From Dysidea avara (taxonomy: Eukaryota > Porifera > Demospongiae > Dictyoceratida > Dysideidae), in NCBI RefSeq assembly GCF_963678975.1, contig NC_089276.1, positions 5,915,098 through 5,979,097 on the forward strand: DNA of 64,000 nt. The letters run 5' to 3'. The position numbers and the translations under genes were made by a program. Of this stretch, positions 32,806 to 44,973 are shown piece after piece. The notes beneath the pieces are model-generated. The model saw only the letters and a list, made by a program, of their open reading frames with translations. It had not been told where the DNA came from and ran no database searches. Each line of letters starts with the position of its first letter. Positions within the stretch are counted from its first letter, which is position 1.

Positions 32806-35396
32806 CTTGGGTCCAAATACATTTCATAGTATTTAAATACAAATACTATAAATTTTCTAAATACAATTGCAAATACTTTGGTCAGGACAGTATTTAAATA
32901 CAAATATTTTCCATAGTATTTAAATACAATTTAAATACTTAGTTTAACATTTACACTGTACACATGCTAATTGCGCTTATTACTTTTTTGTTAACACTGT
33001 TACTATTGAGATTAAATTGTTAAGTACATACCAGCTCTACCATAGCCTCAATGCACGTACAGGAGGTGTATGTATATTATTGATTGCATCTAATAAACAT
33101 CACTTCTTTAAATCTTTTATCCATTAGTCTACATCTCTCAGGTCGAAATACTTTCCCTGCAGCACTAAAACGTCTTTCAATGGGTGCAGGTGAAGCTGGC
33201 ACGCACAAATATTGAGGTGCTAGTTTTGCCAATGGAGAACATTTGACTTGGTTTGGTTTTCAAAACTCAAGTGGATTCTCCTCTTGTGGTAAGTAAGGTG
33301 ACAGCAAATATTCAAAGTGATGTCATTGGAAGTGATAATAGAATTAGAGGATGCTGTCTCACCTATCAAATCATTAAAAATATCTTCATTTTCTTGGCTG
33401 GGGGCTCTAGATCTGACTCCTGCGTTTGTACTGCTTCATTGCTAGAATTACTGGTCTGTATAGTCATGTCAGTGCCTTGATCCTGTTGATTCTTTTCAAC
33501 TTCTTCAATGAGTGCTGCTTTAAGGTGATTGAATTCTACAGGTTTACACCATTTCAGTTTGAACCTAGGATTGAGTGCGGAAGCCATCAGAAACACATGT
33601 ATATCCTCATACTTCCAAGTCTACTATAATATACTGATGCCTTTAAAGTAGCCTCAAACCTGGAAGTATACTTACAACTGAGCAGCTCAACTTTAGACTT
33701 TAACACTTTTACGCAAGGAATGATCATACTGCTAGTTACATTGTTATCTCCTTGGGTTGCTGTTTCAAAGGGGGTTAATATCTCTACAAGGTCTTCCAGA
33801 ACTTTACGATCGTATACAGTAAGAGTTTGTGTATCAAGAAATGCTAGCTTTTCATCAGGAACTCTTATATAGAACAGACCAAATCATCTTCAATTGAGAA
33901 TTCCACCTGGTCACATAGCTGTTGGCAAGTGCTTTTCAGACTCCAATATTTCAGATGTATTATAATTAACTGATTTTCTCACCTGCTTGACAATGGTAGA
34001 TACTTTGCTGAGCACCTTGTTTATGCTACTGACCTGCTTAAAACCATCTTTAATGACAAGTTGCAGTACATGAGCAAATCATGGTATATGTTGATTAAGC
34101 TCACTGTATACATCAGTGCCAATATTTTCTTGGTAATTGTCCTCTTGTTCTTTTAACTCATCACTTTCTACTTCATCCTCTAAAAGTTCAGCATCCTCTT
34201 CAAACTTAGGAAGTGAAAATGCTTTGATCATGTTGCTGGCACTGTCAGTGATAACAAAAGAAAGCTTTTGTGTTAAATGAGATTATACTCTTTCATATTC
34301 CTCTGCTGTAGCATCACCTGTATGAGGTCCATGAAAGCGAGAACATGCGAGCATCACAGATTGCATAGACCAGTCCATTATAAAGTGAGCAGTCTTTCCA
34401 AAGTAGCTAGCTTCTCATTAATTTTTGTCAATTTGACCAAAGGTATACTGTTACACAAACAGATTCAGCTTTCTGCAATAAATTTTGGACCCTTCCTTGC
34501 ATGTATTTCACTTTTTTCACTTGATAACAGTTTAGTACTAAGAGCTTTTCAAGTTGGAACTTGGTACTTTGGATTTGAAGCATTCATAAGATCATGAAAA
34601 TGAGGACTATTTATAGCGAATAGTGGTAATAAGTTACCAGCAATGAAGGAAACTAGTGCATCAGTAATTTGGACTTGTCGATAATCAGTGGAGGCATACT
34701 TCTTTGGATTTCTACTAACCATTGAATCTAGTGTTGTTTGATGTGATTGCTGGGAACCTTCTGATGATTCTGTCTGTATGAGGAGATTTTTCAGATCTTT
34801 ACATACCAATTCATGCTGTGAAGTAAATTAAGGTCATGAATAACTATCACAGCTTTTTTAAAATGCATACTGTAGTAACTGTACTTTAAGATGGGTCCAA
34901 AAATTTGATGTAGCATGTAGCTTTTGTAGATCCTGAAATAATGATCCCACAGTGTGTGCACTTGGCCCTGAAGCTTCCATCTGCATCTCCTGGTACATCA
35001 TACTGCCTTAACACAATAGGAAGAATCTTCTTTGTACTCATTAGTTACAGCTGGTGAGAACTTGCAAAACTGAGCAGTGAAGGCTAGTTGACTTCAAAGG
35101 AAAGGTAACTGATTATGAATCCAGTAAAATAAATTATACACTTGAAAGTAGTGTGGACCAAAGGTGTCGACAAGCTATGCATAGATAATCTCACACTCTT
35201 CATGATCAAAGGTTCATTTGATTTTACCATCTTATTGTAGCAAAAGTATTTGAAGTAATTGTAAGTTCTTAAATACATTAGGAAAGTATTCAATTACAAA
35301 CACAAATACATCCAGTTCCCAAACTACAACAAATACAATTACTCAAAATTTGTATTTAATTACAAATACTAATGTAATTGAACCCAAGTCTGGAAC
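32806..35396 (-). pseudogene. Decayed autonomous hAT transposon (BED-type transposase) inside the minisatellite
   Basis: The ends cagacttgggt...tacatt (32806) and aatgtaattgaacccaagtctgg (complement of the left end; to 35396) form inverted repeats, with AT-rich 'tatttaaatac' subterminal zones. The minus strand still reads a hAT transposase in pieces. These are a BED-like zinc finger (CTHCG, then SNFWTHLK after a frameshift, about 35040-34890), an N-terminal block (LLPLFAINSPHFHDLMNASNPKY, in 34549-34809), an RNase-H region (FAHVLQLVIKDG; about 34090-34050), NPRFKLKWC (33366-33596), and the C-terminal dimerisation block ending in RRFSAAGKVF...P-x-R (about 33240-33120). Many stops and frameshifts make it inactive. 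The minisatellite resumes on the far side. Confidence 0.88.
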
Positions 35397-35835
35397 TTAC
35401 TATGTAACGTAGTCTGTTACTATGTCACTATGTTACTATGTATCTGTTACTATGTCACTGTAACTTACTCTCTAACTATGTTACTATGTAACTTAGTTTG
35501 TTACTATGTCACTGTATAACTTACCCTGTAACTATGTCACTATGTTACTATGTAACTTAGTCTGTTACTATGTCACTGTGTAACTTACCCTGTAACTATG
35601 TCACTATGTTACTATGTAACTTAGTCTGCTACTCTCTCTCTCTTTGTTACCATGTAACTCAGTCTGTTACTATGTCACCGTGTAACTTACCCTGTAATTA
35701 TGTCACAATATGTTACTATGTAACTTAGTCTGTTACTATGTAACTGTGTAACTTGATCTGACTTTTATAATGTCACTGTATGGGCAAATGTGAGTCTGTG
35801 ACACTTGCAATTGGTCTGTTGCTATGTCTCTACGT
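35397..35835. repeat. Minisatellite, right part
   Basis: Continues the 'tactatgtcactatgttactatgtaact' register interrupted by the hAT element. Copies become irregular towards 35800. Confidence 0.85.
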
Positions 35836-36587
35836 TAATATGTAACATGGGGACCACTGCAAGAATAGTTATTTGTGGTGCACCAGAGAACACAGGTAGA
35901 CTAGAAGAAAGCAAGCCATGCAGTTAATACCACTTACGTACTGTCTTAGCAACAGTTAATAATATCGTTAGGGTCGTAACTAAAAGTTTTCATGGGGAAC
36001 AGAGCTGAAAGCTCCATAGAACAAATACTATGAGAACCTTAGCCCAATGACCCCAATCATCAACAGCAGTTAACAAAAGAGATCCGTGGTTTATCTATGT
36101 AGACAACACTCAAATTGATTATCACACAAAAATTTATGTTAAAGGGTCTTTATGGTCAGAACCAGTAAAGGATGGCTAGATCCAACCAATAGCTACTAGC
36201 TCTTAACTTTTTTATATTGTAACTATTTATTTCTTATTGCAACTAGCTTGCCATGCCCACACAGGTCCTTTCTAGGATCATGCCCATGGTCACATATGTC
36301 TGAGGGCTCACATGCATTAACTTATTTTGTTGTACAACACTTTCATCATCTACCAATGATGGTTTCCACTCTGTGTTACTTTACCAAGCTGAAAATTACA
36401 TACCAAAACACTAAAATGTGGTGGAGTTTGCCCTAGTCAGTGAACATGTTACATATTCAAGTAGGGTGATAGAATTTTACCTGTGCATGTCCAGTTTTAT
36501 TGCCCATATAGTTAGTAGTTACACTATTTTAGTATGCTAAGCAAACATACTAAAAAGCATGTGTACAGACAGCATGTAAGCTCCAGC
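35836..36587. other. Anonymous sequence, nothing recognised
   Basis: No coding match or repeat structure was seen. Confidence 0.4.
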
Positions 36588-36590
36588 TAA

Positions 36591-36869
36591 TGCACTTATC
36601 AAAGTTTTTCCCCACCTACCCTCCTGCGGGCAAGGAGGGGACATAGGAGGGGATTTGACCGAATTCTAAGTCTAATTCCCCCACCCTGGGGCAAATTTGG
36701 AGGTCTAATCCCCCTCCTATGAGGCCACCATCCATCAGATTTCTCAATATTTTATTACAAGCATAGATCAAAACCCCCACCCCTGGGGCTGAAATTTTTG
36801 TCTAATCCCCTCGTTATGCCTCTCGTTTGCCCGCATGGGGGTAGGTGGGGCAAAACTTTGATAGGTGCA
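36591..36869. mobile_element. MITE, 279 bp, TAA target (Harbinger-like)
   Basis: The inverted ends tgcacttatcaaagtttt and tgcacctatcaaagtttt (complement of the right end) extend about 43 bp into pyrimidine/purine-rich 'ccccacctaccc'. The flanking 3-bp taa occurs at 36588-36590 and 36870-36872. The 3-bp TAA suggests a PIF/Harbinger-like mobiliser. Confidence 0.75.
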
Positions 36870-36951
36870 TAATGCACTAAAGGGAATACTTATACAGTTC
36901 CCTATGCCCTATAGCTGTATAATATTTTCTAATTCATTCACCTGTAGCCAT

Positions 36952-37331
36952 AGGCGGCGGAAAGGGGGGGGCTAGGGAGCTGAAGCTTCCCCTCGGTCTG
37001 CTGAGGGGGGGCGCTAAGCCCCCTCAGAATGATATCACACCGAAATTATCTTTCTTGGAGAGTGGGGCTGAAAAGATAAAGATCGAGATACTCTAATAGA
37101 GCAGTCACTCTAATAAAGCAGTCAGTGTGTAGCGAGCTATGTAAGGATTTTTACTTAGTTTATCAGCTAGAAATGGTAGCTGGTGAGGTGGAAAGCTCTT
37201 GTCAGTTGGTTGTGACCTTTTTTTTTTTTTTGGTCTCACCTTACCAAACTATAGAAATAAGTCTGGGTCAGCCCAGCGGAGCCCCCCCCCCTCCCCCCCC
37301 CTCATATCAACTACTTCCTCCGCCGCTGCCT
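36952..37331. mobile_element. hAT MITE, 380 bp (aggcggcgga type)
   Basis: Ends are aggcggcggaaag and the complement of tcctccgccgctgcct. The flanking 8-bp words gtagccat and gtagctat differ by one base. It shares the internal 'gatcgagatactctaataga' and the T-run region with the MITE at 14492-14829, so both derive from one family. C-rich runs account for the proline-rich open frame at 37125-37349. Confidence 0.78.
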
Positions 37332-37498
37332 GTAGCTATGCTACCATAAAAGCACTTGGTGGTATTTAGCTATAGGTACACATGAACATGAAGAAGTACA
37401 CATAACAAAGAAGGTAGAAGTTGTGTATAGCCAAAAGCAAAAAAAAAAAAAAAAGGAGTAGCTAGCTAAAAAGATTGCTTTTGCAAAGCGAAAAAAAA

Positions 37499-37573
37499 TT
37501 GCTCTGTCTGGGACTTGAACTCACTACCTAACAGTTACGAAGCATACGCCCTATCCATTTAACCACACAACAC
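37499..37573 (-). tRNA. tRNA-like sequence or tRNA pseudogene
   Basis: The minus strand has an A box (tggttaaatgg), a B box (agttcaagtcc) and tRNA-like spacing. The anticodon region (...gcttcgtaact) would read Thr-CGT or Arg-TCG, but the anticodon stem and acceptor stem do not pair well, and a T-run follows. More likely a tRNA pseudogene or SINE head than a working tRNA. Confidence 0.5.
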
Positions 37574-37790
37574 TTGCGATTGCAGCTGAGTAAAACCTGG
37601 TTATAAAGACGTGCGCAAGTTGAATGCTTAGGTGTTTACTTGCGGTTCACCATGCGGTTTGTACAAAAAATTCCAGTGAGTTTTGCTCTACAGCCGTGAT
37701 CACGACCGATGATATTCTATGCCACGTGTATCTTCTCGTGAGTTTGTGTGTATTGCCTGTGGTGTGTGTGTATGCGTGTGAACACTTTAA

Positions 37791-38582
37791 GGGGGCATCT
37801 CCAAACTGATTTTGGTACGCTTAACGTCATAATGACGCTAACTTCAGACCCCACCCCAAGGGGGTGTCACTCAGGCTCTTGCTGGGATCGCGGTCAAACT
37901 CTAAGTCAACGGTCAAGGCCACAAAATAGCTCTTACAGTGGGTCAAGGGTCAAGACGATACGGAACGTTCGAAACCCACAATCGAAAACTATACGTAGCT
38001 ATTATCAAGTTTACGGAATTATACGTAACTCAAAAGAAGTAAGGATCGCCAAGAAGATGTTTTAAAGCTCCAACAGGAATTTCACCGTAATTGTAATGAT
38101 TTTTCTCTCCCAGCTGTTGGTAGCATGCACTAAAAAAATATTATACTAAGTTACAAGCACAGGTGCGTATAGGAAAATAGAAAAATAAGTGGAGGTCAAA
38201 AGTTCGACAAGAAACGCTCAAGTCACAGCTCAAAAGACGATAAACGCTGCAAGTCAAGGGTCAAGGTGAAAGTTACCCCGGTCAAGACTTTGACCGCGGT
38301 CGCAGATCTACCTACAGCGTGAGCCGACGTGACACCCCCTTGCACCCCTCCTTAGCGTCACACTATGAAAACAATGCATTGGCAATAGAAGCACAAAACG
38401 TTACATTCTTTACCTGAAAATATAGTCTACAACAGTATTGCTGCTTAATCACATCACTTTCTCTATTCCTAGCTGTTTACACTGCTTTAATAAAAATTTA
38501 TAACGTCATAGGCTGAACCCCCCTCCCTCCCCCTAACGTCATTATGACTTTAAGCGTACCAAATCAGTTTGGAGATGCCCCC
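37791..38582. mobile_element. Non-autonomous element, 792 bp, TAA target (Harbinger-like)
   Basis: The left end gggggcatctccaaactgat is matched by the complement of the right end. Homology extends about 45 bp perfectly and, less exactly, to about 130 bp (gggggtgtcac...gcggtcaa). Flanking taa occurs at 37788-37790 and 38583-38585. The interior has 'ggtcaaggg' repeats and no transposase. Confidence 0.83.
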
Positions 38583-38585
38583 TAA

Positions 38586-39213
38586 AATAAGTTTGGAAAA
38601 TTACTTAGAGCACACGCTGGTGTGCGTTGTGAGACAGTACCTGTTATGGATTAAGCTACTTAAAACACCCACCCAAGTTGATCAGATAGCTATGTGGTCG
38701 CATGTGACTGAGGATTCACATATACCTCTTTGCATCATCATATTATGTAGATGATGTCCTTAAAAGTCAGCCACAAAACCTGTAATTTACAACTGTAAAA
38801 TTCCTAGTCATTATAGGCACATTTTTGATGATAACATTTGTTCTTGTTACTATAGCTAACCCTAAAACAGTAGAACATACAAAGATATAAAATACACATA
38901 CTGAGTCAATTCTACAATTTAGAACGTAGGCCAAGTATCTATACCATTTTGACAGCGTTTATTATGATTTCAAAATTGGCGTTTATCACCCCTATGTGAA
39001 TATCCATTTTACATGCTACTGAGAAATTCATTATAAAACCTTCTGCTTGCTATACAATGTTTTTGAAATTTTAGGATGTGTATACCAAGGATCTACCTTA
39101 TTTACAAGTAGTATGAAATATGATGGTTGTATTTTCAGGTCACAGCACTGTCTCATTATCCCCCTGTAATTAGTTTAATGTGTATAATACTGGTGTGGGT
39201 GTAGAATCTGCTG
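38586..39213. other. Anonymous sequence, nothing recognised
   Basis: AT-rich with no supported gene or repeat. Confidence 0.4.
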
Positions 39214-39825
39214 CTCCCACACCATACTATACCCATACACACCCACTACTTAATTCATTACTGGGTTGTGCCACCACAGAAGGTTGGCTATTAATAATGG
39301 TTGACCACTAGCATACATACAAATCCTTTACAACAACTAACTAATACTTAATCAGATCTTGCATTACAGAAAAAGAAAAACTGCATGAGTAATAAAGTGG
39401 GGGCTAGCAAAATAAAAATAAGCTCAACAAAAAAATTCTGAGCACCCAGCCCAAGGCAACTCAAGGAAAAAACCTGCCGGCCTTTTTTTTTTTTTTTTTT
39501 GACCGTACAGGAAAAAACCCAAAAAGCTCCACTCCAGTGCATGTATATGTTAAAGTCAAAAGTTCTCCGTCTGTCTGCTCCGGTTATCTGATGTGAGTTA
39601 AGGAATTTCACAGGGGAGGGTGGGTGGGTCCAACCTGTTTCAACACACGTGGCCTAGAGTGAATTATAACACACCACAACACACTTTTTATACTAGGCGT
39701 CACGTGCAGACGTGACGCAACACTATCAGTATTAACGTGGGAGCTTATTTTCTGTCTAATTCATTGCATTCAAACGCCAGAAAATACACCTCCCACACCA
39801 TACCATACCCATACACACCCACTAC

Positions 39826-40923
39826 TTAATTCATTACTGGGTTGTGCCACCACAGAAGGTTGGCTATTAATAATGGTTGACCACTAGAGAGGCCAAAGAA
39901 GGCGTTTACAAGATACAGTCCCAAGCTTTGGGAGACCTGCAGCCTGCTCTCCACACTATCCTTCACGTATCCATCCTTGGCTGATTCAGAACGCCATCTC
40001 CCATGCCTTTTAAACAGCCTATCAGGCACCTTAGCATTAGGTGCTGCTGTAGCACCACCAGATCTCATACTGTGCAGGCCAAAATCGTTGACATTGAAGC
40101 CAAGGCTGGATAGCTTTTTCCGAAAGAGATCTCTGAGGCAACTATAACTTATCTTGCCTGTACTTCGAGGCTCTTCACCATTTTTGGATCTATGGATTGG
40201 CCTAAACAGGAAGCGCTGGTCATCCTGAGGTGTGGCTGTTCTTGTCATGTAGCGCTCCAGCATAGCCACTGGACATGTCCGGCTTCCAGTCCTTGCAATT
40301 AATACTTCATCTCCTTGTCGTAATTGGTCTCCCTTACTCTTTGGAATCTTTACGGTCATCATTTGCTCAGAAGATGATATCGGATGGTCTCGTCTCTATA
40401 AGCTCATCAAAGCGCATAAAACCCGCAAATGCCAGAAGGACAACAGTAGCCAAACGCAAGTCGGATAGCGAGCCAGATCTTTCTGCATTATCAACAATCA
40501 TTTCCAGCATTTCCACTGTTAATGGCTCCTTCTTGACTACTGGCCTAGCATGAGTTCGTTTCAGCCCTTCTAGTGCAGCCTTAACAAATGGGTGTGTTGA
40601 TGGAGAGGTAATTTCTGCACTAGAATGGATCCATGAAAGGGCGTTACAGGCTTCTTCTGCAGCTGACTTCGACTGGTCCTATCACCCAGGTGCTGGAGGT
40701 ACAAGGCAACTTCATGGGGTTTAGCAGGAATTGGGACTAGGTTATGTGAGGTTGCCCATGTCTTCCACCTTCTAAATGCACCCAAATATTTCTTGACGGT
40801 GCTATCAGCACGGCTGTGTAGGATTGTAGTAGGCAGTTTTCTTGCCAAATCCTTTAGCTCCGGGTCCTCCATATCACTCATCAGCTTCCAGCTGCCTTCC
40901 ATCAGAACACCTGTGGGATACAT
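39826..40923 (-). pseudogene. Tyrosine recombinase of the Ngaro-like element (frameshifted)
   Basis: The N-terminal SAM-like part (40923-40570) has ADSTVKKYLGAFRRWKTWA and HEVALYLQHL. The catalytic part follows: GFMRFDEL with the first arginine, then HSMRSGG (H-x-x-R), HGRWRS and DGYV with the tyrosine (all within 40362-39826 except the first arginine, just upstream). Two single-base frameshifts are visible, near 40655-40665 and near 40366-40373, so the frame is split into three. The last codons lie inside the B1 repeat. In this class the enzyme inserts the circular cDNA without making target duplications. Confidence 0.85.
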
Positions 40924-41785
40924 GTGTCAGTATTAATATACTTCCCTTGCATGCACAGACCAACTCTGTGTGGGAGATAACATCATGCAATTACATGCAA
41001 CACCTTGGCTAAGACACAGGCTACACTCCAGTTATCTCTCTCTATAGTGTTCATTCACTTTGTCTGCCTCAGCAGAGTACCATTAGCATAGGTGAACCAT
41101 TCCAAGGCACCAGACCGTACCAATCTGTACTAACAGTACCCTTTACCTCAGCACTGTAAGCTCTGGGTACCAATTCATTTGTGTCAACACTACTGCAGCT
41201 CTTTCCATAAAGCCACTGTACCAGTCCAATAAACATTTCATCAAGGCCGAGGCCTTTTTAACTGAGGAAGTAATACTAACACTATGGACATCAATTAGAA
41301 AAGACCTTTACATCCGTCAGCACTGTAGACTACTATATATATATCAACAATACATGAGTAAAGTCCCATAACCCAGGTGTAGCCAGCACTGTAGGCCTGT
41401 TCACTAGTCAGATAAGCTCAGCTCTGTAGGCTGCATTAATACTGTCAAGCGGGCATCATAGGCCAACTACAATCACTCAGGTACAACACAACTTTCATTA
41501 GCACTGTAGGCTGTGGCCCTTTCATTAGCACTGTAGACTGTGGCCCTTTCATTAGCACTGTAGGCTGTGGCCCTTTCATAGCACTGTAAGCTGCGGCCCT
41601 TTTTGTTAGCACTGTAGGCTGTGGCCATTCCTTAACACTATTTTTATATTTCTTTTATTGTATATAAGTTTGTTTCACACAATACTGTGCTGCTAGCAAG
41701 AAGGAATACAGATACAACGGATGCACATTTTTTTTTTTTTTTTTTTTACATACTTTTTTTTTTATGGCTACATTGAGGGTGCTTT
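40924..41785. repeat. Non-coding spacer with about 29-bp minisatellite
   Basis: Within the retroelement, 41500-41636 repeats 'cattagcactgtaggctgtg' plus 'gcccttt' four to five times. Looser 'agcactgtag' words extend back to 41140. T-runs occur at 41730-41762. Confidence 0.7.
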
Positions 41786-44784
41786 TTAGGCAATAAAATC
41801 TAGCCATAATGCCAAAACTGGAGTGTTGGGTATGCCTTTAAACAGATTATGACCTGTTTCACCTGGTAAGAGCAGGGTTTCACTGTTAGGGAGCTCAGCT
41901 ATCCCCACAACTGAATCTATCGGGTTCGCACCATCAGGGAACAATAGGGGCCAAAAGGGGGAAGACACCCACTGGGGTGTAATCAGGGTTCCCTTACAAT
42001 GTGTACTTTGAGCATGCCTAATGACTCTGGGGATTAAATAGACAGGGGGACACCACCAATTATTCTCTCCTGCCCAGGTGCAGGTAAAAGCGTCTACAGC
42101 TTCTGATCCTGGTGACCAAAATCTTGAGTTAAAGCGTTAAAGTTGCGCATTAGATGGGTTAGCAAACCAGTCAATTGTATGAGGACCCCACAAGGCATCC
42201 AACCAGCTGAAAATGGAAGGGTTCAACATCCAGTCATTGTAGTCAACAATACGACTATAATAGTCTGCTAATTCATTTTGCTCCCTTGGGATCCACTCAG
42301 GCTCTATCCGTATATTATTACTCACACATGCAGAGAAAATTCCTAGAGCTTCAGTTTGTAGGGCAAGCTTTTTACTTCCACACTGGACAATTCTGACCAC
42401 ATTCTGGTTGTCAGTAAACCAACGCACACGCTCATTTTTTAACTTAGTCTGGAATGATTCTAATACCATCCTCACGGCTCTTAATTCTCTCCAAGCTGAG
42501 CTTTGTGTTGCTTCATCAGGTGACCACTGCCCATTAGCAACAACATTCCCGTGTTCCACAAAGTACCCCCATAACCAGTGGCGCTCGCATCTGAATACAC
42601 CACTCTGACTGCAGAAGCTGTGGGCCATATCTTCTGACCATTAAAGTGAGATATCTCATCCAGCCAAAACTGCAATTCATCCAATGCTTCCTTTGACAGT
42701 GCTAACCTCTGGCACCAAGATACACGGTCATTTAGCACAGCGTACAGGTTGCGTGTCATTAGGCGAGTAACTGGGCCCAGGGCTATGGACATAGAAATAA
42801 TTGTACCAATCACACTGGCCAGCTGTCGGGCTGGAACTAACTGGGCCTCCTTAGCTGTCAACAGCTTTGACCTAATCATATCAATTTTACATGCAGGGAC
42901 TGAGAACTCGCCCACTGATAAGTCTATCTGAAACCCAAGCCATTCTGTATTACGGCTGGGCACCCAATTGCATTTCTCATTGTTAACTATAAAGCCAGCA
43001 TTATCAAGGTCAAGCTTAACTTGAGCACTCTCTCTCAGGGCTTGTTCTCTGTCTTTTATTGCCACAATTCCATCATCGAGATAAACAATAGCCTTCAGTC
43101 CTCTCCCACGCCAGTGTCTAATCAAAGGCCTCATCAACTTGGTGAATAGGTAACATGCAGATGAAAGCCCAAAGGGTAGGACTGTAAACACATAGTTTTT
43201 AACTTTGTCATGTGTCTTCCACTGAAAACCCAAGTATTTTTGATACTCGGGATGGATGTCAACATGGTGATAACCAGATTTTAGATCAAACTTAAAGAGG
43301 TATTCGTTTACTTCAAACATCAGAGCAGCCGTTCTAAGGTCTTCATACTTAAAACTCAAGACATGCAGGAACTGATTCAGGTACTTTAGGTTGAGAACGA
43401 GACGCAGCTTGCCTGATGAGTTTGATACAACTGAGAGGGGGCTACAAACATAGGACCTATCATTCACAAGTGCTACGCATCTATTTTTGACTAAATTTTC
43501 AATGGCCTCATTTACAAACTCATTGTGGGTTGCTGTTGAGTTGTGGTTGCACTGAAAGTGCGTTGGGGGAACAAACTTAAGCGGAAGGTGATAGCCATTT
43601 TCTATGCAATCCAGAATTGGGGGAGGAGCATGCAGTACATTTTTCCAATACATTAAATGTTTCTTCAGGCGCCCTTGAACATCAGTTATCTGTTTGAGTC
43701 CACTGGACTCCACTTCCCAGAACTTTGGGTTTATTTCTGAACACATGTCACTGCTATTTACATTGTGCGTAGCACTGCATTCCACCTCATGCATACTACA
43801 GGATTCTAACTCATGCAAGTCATACATACCATTGCCCTCTGTACTATCAACACTTTCCCCATTGGTCACATGCTCTGAGACCTTAGTTGCAGCCTCATCA
43901 ACACATTCTATACCTCTGGCTGATCCAGCAGCCACATTATCAACACATACACCACAAGCACTTTGATGTATAAACTCAGACACATCAGCAGCACTGCTCA
44001 CCACAGGCTGGTTCAAAGGATACGGACGTTCTTTTGCCCCACAACTGGCAACCAGATGACCATATGCTCCACAGCTGAAGCATGGGCCCAGAACCCGTGG
44101 TCTGTTATGATACTGTGGGGGTGGTCTATTCTGGAATTGGTACTGCCCCATCGGCGGTGGTGGTGGTTGATACACTTCCCTCCTGTAGCTGGGCCCAGGC
44201 TGCTCCATCCATTGGGGGCATCTTTTTCTAAATCCGCCCTGGCCACCACCACGCCGCTTCTTTGCTGACGTGAATCCTGCTTTCTCCACCTCTTTTTGAG
44301 CGGCCTTGTTAGCCTTCTTGATCTCCTTTTCATCGTCGGAGTCGTCCGCTAAGGGGTCCGCTTTGTAGTGGCGAACGGCACCCCACCCATGATCCGACCG
44401 ATCAGCGATTAAAATATGTTTCTGCCGCTTCTTCAAGGCTTTTTCACCTTCGTCTAGGCAGGCATCGGCTTTGGACCAGGCACTCTTGTCCGTTGGATCT
44501 TCTGCCAGCTTTCCTAGCTCGTTGCGAGCTGTCGCGATGGAGTCTTGAACACCAGAATTGAAATTGAACTGGTGCTCGTGTCCTTTCTTCTGGAAGGTGT
44601 AATTGGACTTCGAGATCTTTTGAGACAGCTCCTTCGTAGTCCTTTCCTGGATGGAATTCACCTCCTTCCTAAACTCTGCCAGCGAAGTGGTAAACTTATC
44701 TTGTGAAGCAGCAAGCTTATCTTCGACTACGCGCTGAGACTTTTGGATCTCACGCATCAGCTTCTCGAACTTGTCGTCTTCCAT
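41786..44784 (-). pseudogene. Gag-like/reverse transcriptase/RNase H polyprotein of the Ngaro-like element
   Basis: I start at ATG 44784 (MEDDKFEKL). The N-terminal about 180 residues are charged and coiled-coil-like. A Pro/Arg-rich stretch and a CCHC-like knuckle (CFSCGAYGHLVASC, about residues 234-248) follow, then the reverse transcriptase with LRLVLNLKYLN, FDLKSGYHHVDI and the catalytic YLDDG (about residue 566). RNase H begins with VVYSDASATGYGG. At about 42563-42570 one base is missing and the frame continues as HGNVVANGQWSPDE...FTDNQNV. A TAA at 42137-42139 then interrupts the segment equivalent to 'NAQL-RFNSRFW', and the reading goes on in the same frame to 41786. So RT is intact while RNase H/connection is broken twice. 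Confidence 0.88.
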
Positions 44785-44973
44785 TACGTAGACTATAAGC
44801 TTACGAAACGCAGCCAACCTGTTTCAACACACGTGGCCTAGAGTGAATTATAACACACCACAACACACTTTTTATACTAGGCGTCACGTGCAGACGTGAC
44901 GCAACACTGTCAGTATTAACGTGGGAGCTTATTTTCTGTCTAATTCATTGCATTCAAACGCCAGAAAATACAC

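Larger units (their letters stand above)
39214..44973 (-). mobile_element. Ngaro/DIRS-like tyrosine-recombinase retrotransposon
   Basis: On the minus strand the order is A1 (44973-44814), gag-RT-RNase H, tyrosine recombinase, B1 (39887-39790), A2 (39789-39630), B2 (39311-39214). A1 and A2 are 160-bp near-identical direct repeats containing a gcgtcacgtgcagacgtgac hairpin. B1 and B2 are 98-bp direct repeats. A1...B1-A2-B2 is the split direct repeat arrangement known for Ngaro/PAT elements. Between A2 and B2 lie 318 extra bases (39312-39629) with a T18-class homopolymer, probably a later insertion. No integrase or methyltransferase is seen. RNase H and recombinase frames are broken, so this copy is probably inactive, although the repeats are still nearly identical, which indicates recent insertion. 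Confidence 0.88.

Noticed and set aside
37499..37573. Functional tRNA gene
   Set aside because: A and B boxes are present, but anticodon and acceptor stems pair poorly. Kept only as tRNA-like.
39312..39629. Separate gene between A2 and B2
   Set aside because: The open frame 39348-39611 is low-complexity (Lys run from a T tract) with no domain.
44013..44333. 106-codon frame overlapping the gag-like region
   Set aside because: Alternative-frame shadow of the charged/Pro-rich gag-like segment.
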